A DNA stretch of 64,000 bases from the NCBI GenBank assembly GCA_964638715.1, contig CAZWZF010000021.1, positions 1-64,000 of the forward strand. Reading direction: 5' to 3'. Within the stretch, counting starts at the first letter, position 1. Each line of letters opens with the position of its first letter. The position numbers were made by a program, and so were the translations under genes. Below are positions 60,201-64,000 of this stretch, one piece after another. A model generated the notes under the pieces. The model had not been told where the DNA came from, did not search any database, and was given only the letters and a program-made list of their open reading frames with translations. The stretch comes from JBAXQQ01 sp037131695 (GTDB lineage: Bacteria > Armatimonadota > Hebobacteria > CAIYQO01).

Positions 60201-60731
60201 GCAGCAACCCATGTAATCCATTCCGCCGCGTATGGAATCATCACCACCTGCTGAAGAGTAAAGCAGGTTGAATCCCATGCTATCCTCACCGATTTTGGTA
60301 ATATCAGCACCTCTGGCGCCACTGCCCCAGTCGATTATCTTGAAGGTACTTTTGCGAATGTGATTATAGATTTCAATAATGGCAGGTTTTGCCAGGGTTG
60401 TGCCATCCACGGCAACATTTACCTGGTATTTTCCAGGACGCAGCAGCCAGCCGTTAAGATGCAGATGTTCAGTAATTCTCGCATCATTTCCTGCCAGTTT
60501 CACTGCCGATACCGGGAAGGAAAAAGTCAGCTTGCTGCCATCATCGCTGGTGAGCAACAATTGCAGCATACCGGCGGACAATGCCGCATTATCGCTGCGT
60601 ACTACTGACAAATCAATTAATTCATTTGTCTGGTATGCTGTGCGTCCCAATGGCAGCAGCAACTGCACCTGTGGTACAGCGAATATCTGTAATGCCGACA
60701 GCACTAACAGAAGGAAAAACGCTTTTCTCAT
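57288..60731 (-). CDS. Secreted multidomain glycosidase-like protein (paralog of 31630)
   Basis: This 1147-residue protein has a signal peptide (KAFFLLLVLSALQIFA). It shares the plan of the 1034-residue protein: Ig-like N-terminus (TAYQTNELIDLSVVRSDNAAL), barrel-like part with FKIIDWGSGARG and IGVHFYDEPGLTWLNG, Rossmann-like part (VITDEDIIDGTAAQYHKVIILPAINYLD), and beta domains with GQMRAYARTARPIGGVNV. It carries an extra C-terminal part of about 110 residues (RVVKFVAVSNDFTAIGYWGGALQVFD ... GLADGRILGLSVK) that looks like one or two propeller blades and is missing in the paralog. The ATG at 60731 follows AAGGTGA; the GTG three codons upstream lacks spacing. Activity unknown. Confidence 0.6.
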   Translation of the reverse strand: MRKAFFLLLVLSALQIFAVPQVQLLLPLGRTAYQTNELIDLSVVRSDNAALSAGMLQLLLTSDDGSKLTFSFPVSAVKLAGNDARITEHLHLNGWLLRPGKYQVNVAVDGTTLAKPAIIEIYNHIRKSTFKIIDWGSGARGADITKIGEDSMGFNLLYSSAGGDDSIRGGMDYMGCCVMSGGHQMDLRAECDWSDPYVLQGAKARAVRTALQFRTTPNAIGVHFYDEPGLTWLNGSPHDLPPQIRSYKGAFGIDPQRSTGVKADDPASIDKWKQFGLWKLGFMDAAWKDAQSGVSAVSPNLMSVTQSQYGYMAFTDGYYFNVARSLPVTSGHGGYDEWGGYLNPYLCLEAARARDLSKPDWYLPDWDNIPSERFRLEQYTCFMLGLQGLAKPPSIAIQNPASSPTSDGVVESNKTELRLGTIFNTMPAPRTQVAELYSISHLLDAQTKNITTVLYSHQDPHGIALNDVMNAGILDQQRIGVITDEDIIDGTAAQYHKVIILPAINYLDPKVVKGLGDFIAGGGKVYLTGDCKVKIDGAINLGLPSAISDAELIKQLNAQGRPKEADPKNFTTGKAFLSVTPFAKVLKAQLLKDGIAPIIESSNPEIAAARAAYGDIEYIFAINVKYNEAEGAMNSIKATTSTISLPDDGRPLYDAMIGGPAQGFTKAANKLTADFRWGAGQMRAYARTARPIGGVNVVAPTVTNDLTQSSSPITLHINAMLMDTQNGVLVGSAPLQIIVTDPLGTVRYDLFRATDQGICHVNLPLAANDPTGKWTVAVTELLSNKTGNATFTVTAPTRNGAVAGVTQRAVVFGNDSEHFFNFFRTHQDVTIVKGTSEYNSAAADRLAESMKPWGIRCKIVNAADVNKAREVSAEEAKTMCGIDYVGTGQIKAGRDNSPALVGYDVQGPVVLLGTPEDNPLIKNIVSQKVLPYTFSADFPGREHGMVAWQLDIIGHNQESISCISYDTAGMSEAVGTLYEAAAGLMPLTPMAQPTEATVIAANQPANLPPAAKITWQLLLPDRAQWMKSTDTDLQVCTIDGSVSQIKGDKLVSTQPATAAELAITKAAIAPVPAACKALLPSRVVKFVAVSNDFTAIGYWGGALQVFDTDGNLKTQQMLPQDFAGLQWVGTTLTAGLADGRILGLSVK

Positions 60732-60930
60732 AAATATCACCTTTTTATAATAAATGTGATTTTATTTGACACGGTGAGTTATTAATAGTTGCATTTTAAA
60801 AACATATCATGATTTTATGATATTTGTCTGATGTATTGTGGCGCAATAGGCTGTAAACAAAAGTGAGATATTTTCCTTTTCAGTTCCTATCACATAATAT
60901 CTTTTTATCCTTTTAATCGATGTAAAAACA

Positions 60931-63048
60931 TCAGGTTCCCTTTTCTGCCCGTTCAATAAGCGCATCCTGTAGATTTTCATTTAAAGTGACAAACTTTGCG
61001 CTTAGTCCGCTGATTCGTATGGTTACATCAGCATTGTTTGCCGGGTCGGCCTTTGCCGTGCGCAAAGTTTCCGCTGATTGCAGGTTGAAATGCAGGTGAA
61101 AACCACTGCTTGCAAAATATCCCTTCACCAGTGATTTCAATGTAGCTATGCCGTCATCGCCGCTCATGCTTTCTGCCGGCAGCGATAATGCCAACAGGTT
61201 TCCGCAACCGCATAAATAGTGGGCAACATTACTGGCTGATGCCAATATAGAAGTTGGCGTTCCCCCGCAACCAGAAGATGGTCCGCAACCGTAGGATAGA
61301 TTGTCAGCTTTTCTTCGACCGTCCGGGGTGGCGTATGGATGGTCGTGAATATCAGCGGTAAAACGGAAGAAAGCGGGATATGGCTGCACATCATTTTCCA
61401 TCTTGCTATCCAGCACCATCCGCGCAATACGTGATGATATCTCTGCCGCTAATTTATTAGTAACCGCATTATCAGTTCCATATTTCCCGGTGATGACAGA
61501 CAGCTTTCTTCTCAATGTTTCATCAGGAAATTCATTAATAATAGCAGCAGCAAGTTCTGTCAGCGTTAATGCTTTACTTTCAAAAACCATTTCATTAATT
61601 GCATGCAGGCTATCAATCGTTGTACCCAAGCCAAGCATATTCACGCCGAATAAATTATAATTTGCACCGCCGGCTTCCAGCGGTTTCGCGCGTTCAATAC
61701 ATCCATCGGTAAAAACGCTGCTGAATGACGACGGTGCCATGTCGCGCCAGTGATTCCAGACATTCTGAAAATCAGTCTTCACTGCTTGCTGGTAAATTGT
61801 ATCTACATAACTATACCAGCCATTTATAAATGACTGAAAATCAGGCGTGTTTTGCGCTTCGGTGGTATTAATAAATTTATTCAGCAATTTTGGCAAAGTC
61901 GGCACACTGCCGCCTACAGTATTCGGGTAGCAATCGCCTTGCGGAGTTGCTTCGTAACAACCCACTATTCCATAATCACGCGCACGTTCCAATGGTATAC
62001 CGGCAACCTGCAACCCGGATATTGCCGCATTATCATTAATGAATCCCGGTTGACCGGTGCCTGTCGCCGCTAATTTGCACGCTTCATCGATAAATTCCTG
62101 CGGGGTGTTCTCATGAATACGAACCGACAATGATGGCTGAGTTACTCGTAATTCCTGCATTACCTGCAGCATTAAAATTGATAACGGGTTAGTGGCGTCT
62201 TCACCTTCACTATCCACGCCGCCAAGCGTCAGGTTTTGGCTTTCCTCGCCTTCGCAACAGCGCAGATAAAACGCGGCGACCATATTCGCGGCATCTTTCA
62301 TGTTGATAATTTTCGATTTTATATCGTCACGTAAAAATGGCCACAGGCACTGGTCTATACGTCCAAATGATATCGCCGCCGATGGATTTTCCGCATGCAG
62401 GAATATCTGCATGAACCAGACCATTTGTAATGCTTCATGAAAAGTAACCGGTTTTTCGCCTTGCCCCAACCGTTTCAGCGACATGGCAGTCTTTAAAGCA
62501 TTAGCAGAGTCATCTGTGGAATTAACCATCTCAAGCATCGCCAGGGTATATCGATTCACAAACTTCTTAAAAGCTTGTAAAGCACGAAGGAAAGAGTTTA
62601 GATTAAGTGCTTCTTCTTCAATCAACTCATCTTTTAACCGGACAGTAATTTTATCAACCAAACCTGCAATTCCATTGTCCAGCAGTGCCGCATAATTATG
62701 CACAATATGCCCGGGGTTATGGGCATATCCCAATTCATACAATTCATCATTAATTTCCGGTGGAAACCCGAAAGAACAGAACTTTTGGCTACCGGCAAAG
62801 ATATCACCGGCATCACAACGAACAATAGCCTTCTCTGCAAATAACTCCATCATGCGGGTGCGACGCAAAATAGCCGGCAACCCTACCGTTTCCTGGTATG
62901 CCAGCAACCGCGCTTCAGCAAAAGCAGTCAATTCATCATCGACAAAATATATGGTTCTGCCATGCCTTGCCGCTGCTTCTGTACTGTTTATTACATAAGC
63001 ATCATATAGCCGTTTAATTTCAGGTGAAAATTCTATCATATTATTCAT
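60931..63048 (-). CDS. Second glycyl-radical enzyme, GCYE type
   Basis: This 705-residue protein is a glycyl-radical enzyme distinct from that at 35719. The active-site loop is YGIVGCYEATPQGD, with cysteine C364 and E366 (C-x-E). The C-terminal radical loop is VTIRISGLSAKF with G681. TGQPGFINDNAAISGL precedes the cysteine, as in dehydratase and decarboxylase-like members. Both proteins in the window share the RISGLSA variant in place of the common RVSGY. No activating radical-SAM enzyme is seen within the window. The ATG at 63048 has no obvious Shine-Dalgarno. It is not a pyruvate formate-lyase because the adjacent CC pair is absent. Substrate open. Confidence 0.82.
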   Translation of the reverse strand: MNNMIEFSPEIKRLYDAYVINSTEAAARHGRTIYFVDDELTAFAEARLLAYQETVGLPAILRRTRMMELFAEKAIVRCDAGDIFAGSQKFCSFGFPPEINDELYELGYAHNPGHIVHNYAALLDNGIAGLVDKITVRLKDELIEEEALNLNSFLRALQAFKKFVNRYTLAMLEMVNSTDDSANALKTAMSLKRLGQGEKPVTFHEALQMVWFMQIFLHAENPSAAISFGRIDQCLWPFLRDDIKSKIINMKDAANMVAAFYLRCCEGEESQNLTLGGVDSEGEDATNPLSILMLQVMQELRVTQPSLSVRIHENTPQEFIDEACKLAATGTGQPGFINDNAAISGLQVAGIPLERARDYGIVGCYEATPQGDCYPNTVGGSVPTLPKLLNKFINTTEAQNTPDFQSFINGWYSYVDTIYQQAVKTDFQNVWNHWRDMAPSSFSSVFTDGCIERAKPLEAGGANYNLFGVNMLGLGTTIDSLHAINEMVFESKALTLTELAAAIINEFPDETLRRKLSVITGKYGTDNAVTNKLAAEISSRIARMVLDSKMENDVQPYPAFFRFTADIHDHPYATPDGRRKADNLSYGCGPSSGCGGTPTSILASASNVAHYLCGCGNLLALSLPAESMSGDDGIATLKSLVKGYFASSGFHLHFNLQSAETLRTAKADPANNADVTIRISGLSAKFVTLNENLQDALIERAEKGT

Positions 63049-63128
63049 GGTGATTATGCAGGTATTTTATGCTTTTTTATAGAGTTTGGATATATAAATA
63101 CAAAAGGTTTTAAACCTAAAAATAACTG

Positions 63129-63248
63129 TCAACTATTCCCGCCATTCTCCGCCGGCTGCCATATTTCATATTCATCAGCAAGCAATCTATTTACCGTCTG
63201 TTGGTACCCCATGCGAATAGAGTCGCCGATTAAAGTAAGTTTTTTTAT
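63129..63248 (-). pseudogene. 5' remnant of an SGNH/GDSL hydrolase
   Basis: The frame reads KLTLIGDSIRMGYQQTVNRL and then LLADEYEIWQPAENGGNS before a TGA at 63129. KLTLIGDSIRMGY is the first SGNH block with the catalytic Ser in GDS, and W-P-ENGG is the next conserved stretch. Everything after about residue 39 is missing. The place of the start codon is ATA (63248), with TGAGGA upstream, as though an ATG was lost. It follows the beta-helix gene by 10 bases, so it was probably the next gene of that operon before decay. Confidence 0.65.
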
Positions 63249-63258
63249 GTTATTGTCC

Positions 63259-64000
63259 TCATTTTAATATACTGTAATTATCCTCGTATAATCCCATTTC
63301 TGCAATAGGCAGTGGTTTAAACCCGATGGTATTTAACATTTCAGCATCTGATTTTATGGTATAATCACCTTTTTCTGTATTTGCAAATCCCGGGTCGGTG
63401 GTGAAAATACCATTGCCGACCGCATCATAATTAGCCAAGTTTGTATTTCCGCATTTATAAAAAATATTTCTCCATACAAAATTGGTTCCTTTGTTATCTG
63501 TCATTGTCATTATTGCCGGATAGCGAGTTTGATATAGATCATTGGTGTAAAAATTATTCGGTGCTGTTTTTGTTGCTAACTTTTGCCAAAATTCATTTCC
63601 CGGGTACCATCTACCAGTTATACCCTTTTTACATTCAGCAAAAATATTGTTATCGATAATATTATCGCGGCCGCCATTAATTTGTACCGCACCAAAAATA
63701 CCACCTGAACTCCGATAAAAGATATTGCCATATACCTGCATGCCGCTGATAGCATCATCAAATCGTATGGCAGCTTGCCCGTTAACTGCTTTCCTCGTAT
63801 CAGTTATACCGATGTTGCTAAACTTGTTATATCGAAATATTACCCCGCGGTATGTTGGATTACCCCATAGCTCCATGCTCCCTTGATCATCAGATTCCTG
63901 TACAGCGTCATGTACAACATTGTATTCGATTATGTGATCGTTTCCTTCTATTCGCATCACACTGCTTGGGCAATTATACATCTCATTATGTGCTGCCCGA
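63259..64000 (-). CDS. Right-handed beta-helix protein, 5' end outside the window
   Basis: The frame is open from the window edge at 64000 to a stop at 63259; the first in-frame ATG (63981) lies inside the conserved region (AAHNEMYNCPSSVMRIEGNDHIIEYNVVHDA), so the true start lies outside. Repeated short beta-strand turns with N and G (VIFRYNKFSNIG, MQVYGNIFYRSSGGI, NIIDNNIFAECKKGI, FVWRNIFYKC) are typical of parallel beta-helix proteins such as polysaccharide lyases and pectate-lyase-like enzymes. The C-terminal part (GDYTIKSDAEMLNTIGFKPLPIAEMGLY) is the usual end of this Planctomycete/Lentisphaerota family. Likely a glycan lyase or hydrolase; substrate unknown. Confidence 0.75.
   Translation of the reverse strand, partial: RAAHNEMYNCPSSVMRIEGNDHIIEYNVVHDAVQESDDQGSMELWGNPTYRGVIFRYNKFSNIGITDTRKAVNGQAAIRFDDAISGMQVYGNIFYRSSGGIFGAVQINGGRDNIIDNNIFAECKKGITGRWYPGNEFWQKLATKTAPNNFYTNDLYQTRYPAIMTMTDNKGTNFVWRNIFYKCGNTNLANYDAVGNGIFTTDPGFANTEKGDYTIKSDAEMLNTIGFKPLPIAEMGLYEDNYSILK

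Noticed and set aside
1..64000. tRNA or rRNA genes
   Set aside because: No cloverleaf or conserved rRNA segment was recognised on either strand; a covariance search would be decisive.

Overview
The window reads as a chromosomal piece of an anaerobic Gram-negative bacterium of the PVC group, most likely Lentisphaerota (Victivallis-like). This is an inference from gene content: a long battery of glycosidase-like proteins without signal peptides, DUF1080 and PQQ-propeller 'WRGNNRDG' proteins, BNR and GH32/43-like propellers, two glycyl-radical enzymes, KdsC, TatC and a small porin. No rRNA or tRNA gene was seen. A run of 100 N at 48481-48580 shows that this is a scaffold. I could not run any database search, so family names rest on motifs I recognise.

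Region 1 (1 to about 9.4 kb) is accessory DNA. It holds two tandem zinc-ribbon proteins, two XRE regulators, an intact tyrosine recombinase, a three-gene cassette containing a TIGR04255-like protein, the decayed 5' part of a second copy of the same recombinase, a 59-codon ORF, and a ParB-like/DUF5131-like fusion protein. Four copies of a short direct repeat (core GTCAGKCAACRCGGG) lie at 3226, 5577, 5925 and 6190. The first two lie just 3' of recombinase copies, which suggests attachment sites left by serial insertion. The region ends in a formylglycine-generating-enzyme-like gene whose ends (8045-8206 and 9269-9373, minus strand) flank a 5'-truncated large serine recombinase.

Region 2 (9.6-12.5 kb, plus strand) is core-like: DUF3084 protein plus YqgF/RuvC-fold protein, a small coiled-coil/AT-hook protein, a strong terminator, and smpB.

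Region 3 (12.5-38 kb, all minus strand) is a carbohydrate cluster: TIM-barrel glycosidases, three propeller enzymes including a sialidase-like one with Asp boxes, DUF1080, a PQQ propeller, a GH29 fucosidase next to an MFS transporter, a 1034-residue secreted glycosidase-like protein, DinB, and a glycyl-radical enzyme with a GCQE active-site motif. Most of these proteins look cytoplasmic, so the likely plan is import of oligosaccharides followed by internal breakdown and fermentation.

Region 4 (38.2-48.3 kb, minus strand) is envelope and housekeeping: membrane sulfatase-fold protein, methyltransferase, small membrane protein, folE, GH42-like protein, tatC, kdsC-like phosphatase, GT2 and porin. 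Region 5 (48.8-64 kb) holds GH15, a copper-amine-oxidase-N-like protein, GH38 with an unusual four-cysteine insert, sialate O-acetylesterase, a 1147-residue paralog of the 1034-residue protein, a second glycyl-radical enzyme, a 5' remnant of an SGNH hydrolase, and a parallel beta-helix protein cut by the window edge.

Many intergenic gaps in regions 2-5 are filled by palindromic elements of several unrelated families (perfect arms of 13 to 33 bp, some present twice), none of which I saw inside an intact gene.
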